Shown in pieces: positions 8,321-17,511 of a DNA stretch of 50,024 bases; within the stretch, counting starts at the first letter, position 1; each line of letters starts with the position of its first letter. The stretch comes from Bradyrhizobium glycinis (GTDB lineage Bacteria > Pseudomonadota > Alphaproteobacteria > Rhizobiales > Xanthobacteraceae), in assembly GCF_016031655.1 (NCBI RefSeq), contig NZ_JACCHQ010000041.1, positions 1-50,024 on the forward strand, given 5' to 3'. The notes beneath the pieces are model-generated. The model searched no databases. It saw only the letters and a program-made list of their open reading frames with translations, and was not told where the DNA came from. Made by a program: the position numbers and the translations under genes.

Positions 8321-9189
8321 GACAATGTTTTGTCTATGCGGTCGCGCAGCCAGTCGCCGACGAGGGAGATACTTAGCGTCGTGAGCGAGATCACGAGCGA
8401 GGGCAGCACCAGGATCCAGGGTGCACGGGTGAGATAATCGCGTCCGTAGCCAACCATGTTGCCGAGCGAGGTCAGCGGCGGTTGCACGCCAAGGCCAAGG
8501 AAACTGAGCCCGCTCTCGAGCAGGATAATGTCTGGAAAGGCAAGGGTCATGGTAACGATCAATGTGGAGGCGATGTTCGGCAGGACATGCCGCAGATAGA
8601 GGCGCCAGGGTCCGGCGCCGAGCTGATGGACAGCCATCACATAGCCTTGCGCGCCCGCGCTCATCGCAAGCGCGCGAGTGACACGCGCATAGCGCTCCCA
8701 GCCATGGAGGCCGAGGAGAGCTACGAACAGGACAAGAGAATTGCCGAAGAACGCAAGGACGGCGAGCGCCAAAATGAGAAATGGCATGCTTGCCTGAAAA
8801 TCGACGCATGCAAGGATGACCTGCTCGACCCAGCCGCGGAAATGGGCGGCGAGAAAGCCAAGCATCGTGCCGAGGGATGCACCAATCAAAGTGGCCCCAA
8901 AAGCAATGAGAAGGCTCATGCGGATTGACACGATGAGCCGCGACAGCACATCCCGTCCCAATTCGTCCGAGCCGAGCAGATGCGCGACGTCGCCGCCAAA
9001 GCCCACGGGTGCGGCCAGCCGGTGGCGAAGATCGAGCGCCGCATAATCGTAAGGCGCAAGGCGATCGGCGAAGACCACGACAGCTAGCACGACCGTAAGC
9101 CAGACAAGGGCGAGCTGCACGGCGCGATCGCGCTGCCACAGCTTCCTTGCCGTGGGCGCAGGTAGGCTCTTTGCAACGAAGCCGTCCAC
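8317..9189 (-). CDS. Dipeptide/oligopeptide-type ABC transporter permease (DppC/OppC family)
   Basis: The 290-residue inner-membrane permease has an N-terminal transmembrane segment (WLTVVLAVVVFADRLAP), then the OppC-type LLGSDELGRDVLSRLI. Five further hydrophobic segments and the EAA-loop region LPNIASTLIVTMTLAFPDIILLESGLSFLGLG follow in order. It pairs with the downstream-encoded OppB-type permease. The start is GTG, 3 bases after the previous stop. The family imports peptides, nickel, opines and other small solutes. In this operon the cargo is more likely a phosphonate-containing compound, which is an inference from context only. Confidence 0.92.
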   Translation of the reverse strand: MDGFVAKSLPAPTARKLWQRDRAVQLALVWLTVVLAVVVFADRLAPYDYAALDLRHRLAAPVGFGGDVAHLLGSDELGRDVLSRLIVSIRMSLLIAFGATLIGASLGTMLGFLAAHFRGWVEQVILACVDFQASMPFLILALAVLAFFGNSLVLFVALLGLHGWERYARVTRALAMSAGAQGYVMAVHQLGAGPWRLYLRHVLPNIASTLIVTMTLAFPDIILLESGLSFLGLGVQPPLTSLGNMVGYGRDYLTRAPWILVLPSLVISLTTLSISLVGDWLRDRIDKTLS

Positions 9190-9192
9190 TAT

Positions 9193-10131
9193 CTAGGCTC
9201 CCCCGATCGGGTACGAGGCATCGCGCAGTCGCGGATCGAGCACGCCGTAGAGCAAATCAACCGAGACATTCGTCACGATCATGGCCGCGGCCACGACGAG
9301 CAGGATGCATTGGACCACGGCCAGATCTCGGCTCACGACGGAGACGACGAGCAGACTCCCGACGCCAGGCCAAGAAAACACGCTTTCGACAAGCACCGTT
9401 CCTGCGATCAGGTTGCCGACCATGAAGCCGACGATAGTCAACACCGGGATGGCAGCATTGGGCAGCGCATGGCCTGTGACCACGCCACGCCAAGGCACCC
9501 CCTTCGCGCTGGCGGTCCGGATATAAGACTGCCCCAGCACTTCGAGCATGGCGCTCCGCGTGAAGCGGGCGAGAACCGCCGCGCCGCCAAGCCCGAGCGT
9601 GACAACAGGCAGCACCAATTGGCGCAAGGTGCCCGCACCGCCCGAGGGAAACCAGGGCAGCTCAACAGCAAAGGCAAGCACGAGCACCAGCCCAAGCACG
9701 AAGGAGGGAACGGTGAAGCCTGCTACAGCTATCGCCATGACCAGACGGTCCGCAAGACGACCGTGCTTCAAGGCTGCATAGATACCGGCTGGGATACCGA
9801 GCAGGAGATTGAGCGCGAGGGCTGGCCCAGTGAGCATCAACGTCACAGGAATCCGCTCGGCGACAACCGTGATGGCGGCTCGGCCGTCGCGCATCGATTG
9901 GCCAAGATCACCCTGAACGATGGCCAGAACATATCTGGCATATTGCACCCCAACTGGCGCATCGAGCCCCCATGCCTTGCGGAAGGCCTCGACGGCGGCT
10001 GCCGGGGTTTCCGGTGACAGCATCGCACGCGCCGGATCGCCCGAGGCGCGCAGGACGACAAAGGCGAAGGTGACCACCATGCCAATGGTGAGCAGCGCGC
10101 GCGCCAGGCGGATCGCAACGAAGCGGGCCAT
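9193..10131 (-). CDS. Dipeptide/oligopeptide-type ABC transporter permease (DppB/OppB family)
   Basis: The 312-residue protein starts with a membrane helix (LLTIGMVVTFAFVVLRASG) and has the OppB signature GDLGQSMRDGRAA near residue 95. It has six hydrophobic segments and the EAA-type loop region TASAKGVPWRGVVTGHALPN near 210. It ends in LLYGVLDPRLRD, which is typical of the family. Its ATG overlaps the preceding ATPase stop by one base. The frame is complete, with no sign of decay. Confidence 0.93.
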   Translation of the reverse strand: MARFVAIRLARALLTIGMVVTFAFVVLRASGDPARAMLSPETPAAAVEAFRKAWGLDAPVGVQYARYVLAIVQGDLGQSMRDGRAAITVVAERIPVTLMLTGPALALNLLLGIPAGIYAALKHGRLADRLVMAIAVAGFTVPSFVLGLVLVLAFAVELPWFPSGGAGTLRQLVLPVVTLGLGGAAVLARFTRSAMLEVLGQSYIRTASAKGVPWRGVVTGHALPNAAIPVLTIVGFMVGNLIAGTVLVESVFSWPGVGSLLVVSVVSRDLAVVQCILLVVAAAMIVTNVSVDLLYGVLDPRLRDASYPIGGA

Positions 10132-11129
10132 CAGACCGTTTCCTTCCGTCCCTCGCCGGCAGCTTCGACCAAATGGCAGGCTACGCGCCGTCCCTCCCCG
10201 GCGGATGTGAGCTCGGGCGCGAGTTGCGCGCAGACCGGGAGCGCAGCCGGACAGCGCGGATGGAACGCGCAGCCCCTCGGCCGTGCCGCCGGATTGGGGG
10301 GATCGCCCTGTAGAACTGTGCGGTCGCGACGACGTCCCGCTCCCGGTGTGGGCACAGCGGAAATGAGCGCTTGCGAATAGGGGTGCAGAGGGTCTCGCAA
10401 GACCAGGTTGGGGTCGCCTTCTTCGACGATCACGCCGAGGTACATTACGGCGATGCGATCGCTGATTTGCCGCACCACGCGCAGATCATGGCTGATGAAG
10501 ATCATCGCCATCCGGCGCTGCTCCTTCAGGTCGGCAAGAAGATTGATGACCTGCGCCTGGATGGACACATCGAGCGCCGAGACCGGCTCATCGCACACGA
10601 TAAGATCGGGATCGGTCGCAAGCGCCCGCGCCAGGACAGCACGCTGCCGCTGTCCGCCAGAGAGCTCGTGTGGATAGCGCGCGCCGTGATCGGGCCTTAA
10701 GCCCACATCGACGAGCAGTGTTTTGACCCGGTCGGCTCTCTCGCTCTTGCTGCCGAGCCGATGAATCTCGAGTGGTTCTGCGATTTGCTCTCCAATCGTC
10801 AAACGACGGTCCAGCGCTCCGAGTGGATCTTGAAACACCATCTGGATGCGCGTTCTGAGGCGACGCCAACGAGCATGTCCTGCAGCCGGCAAAGGCTCCC
10901 CGCCAAAGCTGATCGTGCCGGAATCGGGCGGTTCGAGGCCGGCCAGGAGCCGACCGGTCGTCGATTTGCCGCAGCCGGATTCCCCAACAATTCCGAGTGT
11001 CTCACCACGCGCCACCGAGAGGGACAGGCTGTCGACAGCCTTGACCGTGACCGGATGCCGGAACACTCCCTGGCGCAAACGGTAGCGACGGACGAGGCCC
11101 TCGGCTCGCAGAAGCGGTGCAGCCATCAT
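10131..11129 (-). CDS. Oligopeptide-type ABC transporter ATPase (DppF/OppF family)
   Basis: The 332-residue cytoplasmic ATPase shows Walker A GIVGESGCGKSTTGRLL, Q-loop IQMVFQDPLGALD, signature ELSGGQRQRAVLARAL and Walker B LIVCDEPVSALD. It has the C-terminal oligo_HPY extension LRDPLHPYSQALISAVP followed by the cysteine-containing GCAFHPRCPAALPVC, which in this class can hold an Fe-S cluster. Its start codons (two ATGs in tandem) overlap the stop of the partner ATPase. Confidence 0.93.
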   Translation of the reverse strand: MMAAPLLRAEGLVRRYRLRQGVFRHPVTVKAVDSLSLSVARGETLGIVGESGCGKSTTGRLLAGLEPPDSGTISFGGEPLPAAGHARWRRLRTRIQMVFQDPLGALDRRLTIGEQIAEPLEIHRLGSKSERADRVKTLLVDVGLRPDHGARYPHELSGGQRQRAVLARALATDPDLIVCDEPVSALDVSIQAQVINLLADLKEQRRMAMIFISHDLRVVRQISDRIAVMYLGVIVEEGDPNLVLRDPLHPYSQALISAVPTPGAGRRRDRTVLQGDPPNPAARPRGCAFHPRCPAALPVCAQLAPELTSAGEGRRVACHLVEAAGEGRKETV

Positions 11130-12127
11130 GCGGCGACGACCTCTGCGGGCGCGAGCTCACTGGCGACATGCAGGCAGGCAGCTTTGTGACGACCCTCATT
11201 GGGGATGGAGGCAAGTTCGGACGCCCATTCGCCGCAGCGTTCAACGCGTTGCGCGCAGCGGGGCGCGAAGGCACAACCCATTGGCAGGTCGGTCGCACTC
11301 GGTACGACGCCAGGAATCGCCACGAGCCTATGCGGCTTTGTCTCCAGACTAGGCAGGGCCTTTAGAAGCCCCTGTGTGTAAGGATGGTGCGGCTGAGCAA
11401 ACAGGCGATCAACTGGCGCCTCTTCAACGACCCTGCCGGCATAGAGAACGAGCACTCGCTCGCAGAGTTCGCCGATGATGCCGAGATCATGCGAGATCAA
11501 GACCAGGGCCATGCCCATCTCGCGCTGGATCTGCTGGAGGAGATCAAGGATCTGCGCCTGGATGGTGACGTCGAGCGCAGTCGTCGGCTCATCTGCAATA
11601 AGGATTTCCGGGCGCCCTGCCAGCGCCATGGCGATCATGATGCGTTGGTTCTGTCCGCCGGAGAATTCGTGGGGATAGGCATCGAGCCGCCGCGCAGGGT
11701 CTGGGATACCGACCTGGTCGAACAGACGCCGTGCTTCAGCCCTTGCAGCGTGGCGCTCCATACCGCGATGGAGCCGCAGGACCTCGATGATCTGGTCGCC
11801 CACTTTTTGGACCGGATTAAGCGCGCTTGCCGGATCCTGAAAGATCATGGCGATGCGACCACCGCGCACTTTGTCGAGGCGAGAAGCGGGCTCATGAAGG
11901 AGCTCTTCACCAGCCAGCCTTACGCTGCCGGAAATCTGAGCGCGCTGCGGCAAAAGGCCGAGCGCCGCCAGCCAAGTCACGGATTTTCCGCAACCGCTTT
12001 CGCCGACCATACCCACGGATTCACCACGCCTCAGGCTGAGGTCGACACCGTGCAGCGCTGGCACATTGTCGAAAGCAACATGCAGATCGGCAATCTCGAT
12101 GATCGGCTCCTTGCAGGCGTCGGTCAT
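11126..12127 (-). CDS. Oligopeptide-type ABC transporter ATPase (DppD/OppD family)
   Basis: The 333-residue ATPase has Walker A GESGCGKSVTWLAALG, Q-loop IFQDPASALNPV, signature EFSGGQNQRIMIAMAL and Walker B ILIADEPTTALDVT. The oligo_HPY tail is present (HHPYTQGLLKALPSLE, then GCAFAPRCAQRVERC). It starts 5 bases after the solute-binding-protein gene and overlaps the next ATPase gene by 4 bases. With its partner it should form the heterodimeric engine of the importer. Confidence 0.93.
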   Translation of the reverse strand: MTDACKEPIIEIADLHVAFDNVPALHGVDLSLRRGESVGMVGESGCGKSVTWLAALGLLPQRAQISGSVRLAGEELLHEPASRLDKVRGGRIAMIFQDPASALNPVQKVGDQIIEVLRLHRGMERHAARAEARRLFDQVGIPDPARRLDAYPHEFSGGQNQRIMIAMALAGRPEILIADEPTTALDVTIQAQILDLLQQIQREMGMALVLISHDLGIIGELCERVLVLYAGRVVEEAPVDRLFAQPHHPYTQGLLKALPSLETKPHRLVAIPGVVPSATDLPMGCAFAPRCAQRVERCGEWASELASIPNEGRHKAACLHVASELAPAEVVAA

Positions 12128-12132
12128 CTGGA

Positions 12133-13713
12133 TCAGGTCCGGCTCAGGGCCTGGTTGAATGGACCAAAATTGAGATCAAGCGTCAGACCTGGCAACCACG
12201 CCACATCGCGGCGCTTGCCGTAGAACTGTCCCGACACGTGCAGGATGATGCTGGGCGGATCGATCTCATTGATGATCTCGAGCATGCGACGGATGATCGG
12301 CCGGCGCCTGTCGGCCTCAACCGTCTCTTGAAGCTTCGCACCAAGGGCGAAATATTCCTCATTCCGCCACACGCCGACCAATTTCGGCAGTGAGCCGTTC
12401 GGACCGTATTCACGCCAGGGATGCCCAAGGTGGTCGAGAAAGAGTGCCGTGTTGGAAGTATCGTAGATCGCATGCACCGGCTGGCGCTGGATTTGCGCGA
12501 AGTTCTCCATCATCTGGATTTTGACGTTCAGGCCTACGGCACGCCACATCTCGATCATGGTCTGTGCGCCAGAGACTTGATTGGGGTAGTAGTTGTTGAG
12601 CAGACGATAGGTGATCTGCTCTCCCTTATAGCCAGCGGCCGCGAGCAACTCCTTGGCCTTGACGGGATCGTAAGTGAGGGCCGGGAAATTCTCGATGTAA
12701 CCCTGGCCGTAGCTCGGGAGCTGATAACCGTTCGGGATCGGGAGCCGATTCTCCCACAGGCTCTCGACGATCAGCTTCCGATCGACAGCCAGACTCATCG
12801 CACGGCGAATGCGTGCATCCTTGAGCACCGGATCTGTCTGGTCGAGCACGAGCGAGCGGATGTTCTGAACGGCTCCGCCTGCGACTTCGAGATCGGGACG
12901 CTTCTGGATAGCGCTGAACTGGTCCGGCGGGATATCGGTGACGAGGTCGAGCTCGCCGGCGAGCAGGCCATTCATGCGGGCCGAGAGTTCGGGAATAATG
13001 CGGTATTCGACTGCATCGAATGGCGGCCGCCCCCCCCAATAGGCATCATGCGCGGCTAAGGTGACATGGATGTCGAGCTTGTGATCGACGAGCTTGTAGG
13101 GACCGCTTCCGACGGGAGCCGCTGTCCAGCGCTCCCATGAGCCTGCCGCCGCAAAGGCCCGTTTGCTGACGATTTCCGCCCCCCATGTGGCGAGGCGCTG
13201 TTCAAGGAGCGCGTCGGCGCCTTTGGCATGCACGATGACGGTGTAGGGATCGACGACCTCGACTTCCTGGAGCCGATCAAGCGACTGCAGCGCCTCGGAC
13301 ATTCCGCCACGTCCGGGCCCCAACAGATGATCGGGGCCGAGGCTGAAGGCGACGTCTTCAGCCGTGAGCGGACTTCCGTCATGAAAGATCACGCCCTTGC
13401 GCAAGACGACCCGAAGCGACTGCGCGTCGATCCGCTCCCAATGCTCCGCAAGGGCCGGGCGCAATGCCATGCCGTGGGCGTGATCGAAGGCGATGAGAGT
13501 ATCAAAAAGCTGCGGCATGATCCGGCGAATGGCGGTGTCGGTCGCGATGACCGGATCAAATGTCCGAGGAAAGCCGGACATGCCGACTTTCAGTTGCCGC
13601 CGCGTCGAATTCTTGATGTCGCCGCCGAGCGCCTTGACGCCCGGGCTGGTCAACATGCCTGCGGCAAGGGCAGCGGTGAGAGCTTGTCGTCGTGTCAGAT
13701 CGATACGGGTCAT
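12133..13713 (-). CDS. Periplasmic solute-binding protein, family 5 (peptide/nickel/opine type)
   Basis: This is a 526-residue extracytoplasmic binding protein that would deliver substrate to the ABC importer. The N-terminus TRIDLTRRQALTAALAAGM has a twin-arginine pair and hydrophobic stretch, so export by the Tat route is likely. Family 5 landmarks follow: RTFDPVIATDTAIRR, LRKGVIFHDGSPLTAEDVAF near residue 105, and YDPVKAKELLAAAGYKG near 350. ATG at 13713 has GGGAG about 6 bases upstream and is preferred over a TTG at 13725. It is the first gene of the operon. Ligand class cannot be read from the sequence; linkage to C-P lyase suggests an organophosphonate. Confidence 0.92.
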   Translation of the reverse strand: MTRIDLTRRQALTAALAAGMLTSPGVKALGGDIKNSTRRQLKVGMSGFPRTFDPVIATDTAIRRIMPQLFDTLIAFDHAHGMALRPALAEHWERIDAQSLRVVLRKGVIFHDGSPLTAEDVAFSLGPDHLLGPGRGGMSEALQSLDRLQEVEVVDPYTVIVHAKGADALLEQRLATWGAEIVSKRAFAAAGSWERWTAAPVGSGPYKLVDHKLDIHVTLAAHDAYWGGRPPFDAVEYRIIPELSARMNGLLAGELDLVTDIPPDQFSAIQKRPDLEVAGGAVQNIRSLVLDQTDPVLKDARIRRAMSLAVDRKLIVESLWENRLPIPNGYQLPSYGQGYIENFPALTYDPVKAKELLAAAGYKGEQITYRLLNNYYPNQVSGAQTMIEMWRAVGLNVKIQMMENFAQIQRQPVHAIYDTSNTALFLDHLGHPWREYGPNGSLPKLVGVWRNEEYFALGAKLQETVEADRRRPIIRRMLEIINEIDPPSIILHVSGQFYGKRRDVAWLPGLTLDLNFGPFNQALSRT

Positions 13714-13836
13714 CACTGCTCCCAAGTTTCACATCAGTGCCTTCGCCCGGACCTACCAATCCTCAAGCATGAGGACTTTGCAGATCACAGAAATTGATTA
13801 CCAATCTCGTTCAGGCGGCTCGCCTTCGCGCGATCC

Positions 13837-13870
13837 GTTAGAGGCCGGAACTGCAACAGTCGGATGACAA
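13837..13870 (-). promoter_or_regulatory. Candidate Pho box and -10 of the phosphonate operon
   Basis: On the minus strand TTGTCATCCGACTGTTGC (13870 to 13853) matches the PhoB repeat CTGTCAT-N4-CTGTCAT at 10 of 14 fixed positions: 6/7 in the first half and 4/7 in the second. Ten bases further on is TCTAAC (13842-13837), 4 of 6 to TATAAT, the spacing expected at PhoB promoters where the box replaces the -35. It lies about 125 bases before the binding-protein start. Phosphate-starvation control is known for C-P lyase operons. The match is moderate and was found by eye. Confidence 0.35.
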
Positions 13871-13991
13871 CCATCGAATAAGTCGATATGAAATTGCGAA
13901 CATGCGATGAGCTGTGGCGCTGCCGGTGGACACGCCTTGCATTTGCTGTGGTCGTTCTACCGATTCAGCCCACGGCGCATCGTCGCGAAGC

Positions 13992-14532
13992 TAGAGCATG
14001 ATGTTTCTACACGGAAACATATCCTGAATTTTTGAGATAGTTGGCGCATTCCTCTTTGGAGAAGATATCGAGGAGTTCGCCGACCTTGCGCCACGTCGCT
14101 TCGACATCACCTGTCTGGGCGGCCCGCAGCAGGTGTTTGAGCTTGGCGAAGACCTGCTCGATCGGATTGAGGTCGGGACTGTAGGGCGGCAGGAAGAGGA
14201 GATGCGCTCCTGTTCCCGAATGGCGTTGCGCAGCCAGTCTGCGTTGGTGCCGGACAGAACCGGCTTCTTGTGACCGCCAATCTTGCCGGGAGAAACCGCT
14301 CCTGTCTCCCGCCATAGATTCCTCCACTTCGTCACACAGGAAGGACTGATCTGAAGTGCTTCTGCAATCGAACGAACCGTCTCGCCAGCGTCAGCCCTCG
14401 CCAGCGCAAGTTCGCGAAGGTCTTCCGAATAGGGTCGTGTCATCCATGCTGGCCCCCGTTCTCCAGCATGGAGTTTGAATCAGAAATCCTGCCCCCTGGA
14501 ATCTCGATTCCGGTAAAAAACAATATGCTCTA
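13992..14532 (-). mobile_element. Internally deleted IS630-family element (541 bp)
   Basis: Both ends begin with the same inverted repeat: TAGAGCATGATGTTTCTAC at the left and, read inward, TAGAGCATATTGTTTTTTAC at the right. Both end in the TA dinucleotide used as target by IS630/Tc1 elements. Only part of the transposase gene remains between them, so the element is non-autonomous but could be mobilised in trans by a full relative. Confidence 0.75.
14007..14443 (-). pseudogene. IS630 transposase, middle deleted
   Basis: The N-terminal helix-turn-helix part is intact (TRPYSEDLRELALARADAG, then ISPSCVTKWRNLW). After NADWLRNAIREQE the frame shifts into the C-terminal DDE end, LLFLPPYSPDLNPIEQVFAK, and finishes ANYLKNSGYVSV. 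Roughly the central half, with the first catalytic aspartates, is missing. Confidence 0.85.
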
Positions 14533-15913
14533 ATGGCGATCACCTAGGTTTTATGCGTTGTGCTTGCGCGCGCGGCTTCGCTACAAATTCGATGCGGCCC
14601 CTCTCGAAAGCAGCGTCCCGATACATCCTGGGTAGGGCGGACCTGCTCGTGACAAATCCGACAATCAAATGCCCGAATGCTGCGCGATCCGTCCTGGCCG
14701 GACTCATAGCGTCTTATGAAAGACGGATCGAGGAATGATCGCCGCTTCTCGGCGGCCGCATCATGACCGACCTAGCTCCCTTTTGACGATCTGTCCTGTC
14801 CGCTCCAGCTTCTGGTTCGCCAAATCGCATTGCTTGACGCTTGGCAGACGCTTCCCCGAGTGGTTGCTGCGGCCGCGTTCAGAACGCCCAAATGAAATTC
14901 GCCGGCAGAGTGGATGTTCCGACTCTACAAGATTGAGCCCAAGCCTGCTGAAGGTGAAGTTCTTGGCCGTCTGCAACAAGTCCTTGAAGGTTTAGCTCGG
15001 TAGCCGACGCCTGAGCTTCGATCCGGCATGAGCCTGACGTGATCAGCAGCAATCCAGCTACAATCACCAAATGCGCCGCAAACATAAAAAATGATATATA
15101 TCCCCAGGCGGCAAAGCCGTGGCGATCGCGCGATAAGGAAGCGTCACGCAAGCACGCTGCCGGTCATGCCTGGCTGCACGTCCGCGCGATGAGTTCTGCC
15201 GCCATGAGCGCTCCAGGAGGACGGAAGCCGCGGCGGCGTGCTTGCTTGCCAATGCAGATAGAGCTCGCTGCAGATGCTCTTCCTGGTCATTCGATCAGTA
15301 ATGTAAGTCTCGTTGCGAAAACGCACGGGATGCGGATGCGTCAAGACAACCTTGTTGTCTTGCAGCTACTGCCATTCGAATGATCGTGCCTTAGCGATTT
15401 ATGACTTTTCGGGCGATGCAAATACCTCGCTCGCGAAATCCACAATCCACTCTTAGCGCTGTACGATATGCGATTTCGCAGACCCTGATAAGAGCGACAA
15501 AGTCCAGCGCTTTGCAGCATTTACGAGTGCTAATGTGCTTGGTCTTCTTATGGAGAGATTTGGTGTCCGACTGCTCAGGGAGGTTTGAGCCGCCTCTTCG
15601 AGTACCAAGCCGGCGAATAGCGTTGGGGATTCCCGACCGTTATCTTGGCGCCAGCCAATCGATGCGTGCAAGACCCGGCTCTTCGATTCCTGACGGATTT
15701 CCCAGAAGGTGATGTTCTGACCGGCGATTACCGGCCTCGGCCAGGTTGACCCGGCGTTTGGTAGACGTGTTCGCCGAGCTCGAAATGATTCTGCTGCATG
15801 CCGCACGCACGATCGAGCGCCTCACGTGCGGCACGGTGGCGACCAACGATTACCAACCGTTAGGCGTTTTGCAGCGTACACTGCAAGCCCGCAATGCTCA
15901 GGGTGAGCCGAAG
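14533..15913. other. No recognisable gene
   Basis: Only short open frames occur. A 61-codon plus-strand frame (14553-14738) and a 90-codon minus-strand frame with one hydrophobic stretch ending near ITSGSC (14879-15151) have no family I recognise. Minus-strand pieces near 15450-15850 look like scrambled coding remnants. I see no RNA gene or repeat. Confidence 0.3.
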
Positions 15914-17301
15914 TTACGACATCCATGCCGGAAATTTATCGATGGCGAGTCGTGGAGGCGCTTCATCACTGCTCGCTGCATCCGTCGTAACCGCTGCCAA
16001 ATAACGAGGAAACAGCGATATCGTCCGCATGTGGGACTCGAGGGAACTCTTGCCGCTCCGGCCTTCCAGCCAATCGTCAAACAGCCTTTTGCGGCCGGCA
16101 CGAAGGTCGGCGCTTCGGATAAATTTGTCCCCGGCGGGATACAGCCGTTCCTGAATGGTTGCGCCGCGGAGGAAACCCGTATTCCGCCAAACCGTGATGT
16201 GTGCCTCCCTCGCCAATTGCGGAGGACCTTCCTTGTTCAAATGTGGGCGCTTGAAGATCCTGGCCCCGACGCGGCGAAGGGACCGATATTCAAGCGAATG
16301 GTTTCGGACCCGAACCGCCCGTTCCTGTTGTAGACATCGGTTGGGAGCTGCCGCCAGTTGCGAAGCGACACGCTGGTCTGCAGAAGGTCGAGGCGAAACA
16401 GGCAGATGGTATCGCGGCTCCCACAACGCTCTGCGGCGCCGGAGGAGACGAGATCGGTCTCACCTCAAAACGGCGGTTCCGGCAAGAACGCCGCGACTGG
16501 CGCCTCACCGCGAAGCTTGCGCACCGGATCCGAGCCGATCTGCCTGACCTGGTCCGCGGTCGCACGGTGGACATTCAGCTCGACCTTCAGACTACCGAAA
16601 TTGCCCCTCAAAGGATGGAGAGAATGTCGATGTAGTGATGGCCCGAATGGCAAAGCATTCCATAGCGTACCGGTAAGGATGGTCCCTCCCGGCAGAGGAT
16701 CTCCTCCTCCGTGTTCCACACTCGGGCATGATGCTCGATACCAATATAGGTGATCGGCGTGCCGAAGTTCTGCGAGGCGCGGCGCGCATAGCGTCGAACA
16801 AGCTCGTAGACTGTGTTGTGGCGGCGTGGTGCCATCATCACGCAACGGCCGCCAGTTTGATTGCAAATCTCCTTGAGCTCTGCCACCGCGTCAACAAGAC
16901 GGTCCGGCGCTGGGCGTCCGTTAGATCCCACGGGGAGAACGACCGGCTTGTCAACCAGGCAATCAAGGCCAAGTCCAAGAGCGGCGCGAAGGTAGCCCAA
17001 ATGGGCCTTCGGTTCGGTCGAGACGATAACTTTTGTATCCGGTCGTGCCAAAGCCATCAGGGCGTCCTCCCCGTGGCCGGAATACCCGATCGCCCAGCGC
17101 CGGAGATCGGGTACCCATGAGAGGCTCGCCGGCTTGTATGCCACGGGGACGAAAAAAGGCATTCACATCGTTTTGCACACTCTCGAGTTCGATGACATGG
17201 AAAGCGGATGCCCAACCGCTGGCGACAGCGTCCTCGATCAGCGGAATGTACTTTACTCTGGCATAGGGACCGAGCCCCACAGGGATGATATCACCTTGCA
17301 T
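15914..17301 (-). pseudogene. Gfo/Idh/MocA-type oxidoreductase, many frameshifts
   Basis: Minus-strand frames link up in order. The N-terminal part MQGDIIPVGLGPYARVKYIP is a damaged nucleotide-binding start. Next come ALARPDTKVIVSTEPKAHLG and LDCLVDKPVVLPVG (the EKP-like motif of the family), then HARVWNTEEEIL, and HSGHHYIDILSIL where the GGHxxD-type region is expected. A downstream tail reads DWLEGRSGKSSLESHMRTIS and ends FPAWMS. At least three frame changes separate the parts, so it cannot make a normal enzyme. It neighbours the decayed aminotransferase and PEP mutase, and may have belonged to the same lost pathway. Confidence 0.6.
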
Positions 17302-17511
17302 GTCTTCCGATACTCACTTGCTTTTGCGTCCACTAAAACTTCCGACCCGAAGCGGGCAAACACGAGATAACCTGACGAGTTCTGAAGACGGGATATTGCC
17401 TCCCCCCGCGGGTCACTTCAAATTTCCCCGGGTAGGGTCAGTCAAACTCCTCCACGCCAAGGCAGCACAGAGGTGGGTTGTTAGTTTGACATTGTTTCGC
17501 GGGCAAGGGCT

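Noticed and set aside
8321..9139. Long upstream extension of the phosphodiesterase open frame to 9139
   Set aside because: It lies opposite to the reading phase of the well-supported DppC-type permease gene and has no family features; the true start is the GTG overlapping the permease stop.
9310..10017. Plus-strand frame of 235 codons over the DppB-type permease
   Set aside because: Shadow of the permease, with no hydrophobic pattern or known domain.
14879..15151. Small lipoprotein-like frame with hydrophobic start and a Cys
   Set aside because: No convincing ribosome site, no recognisable family, and the region around it is decayed.
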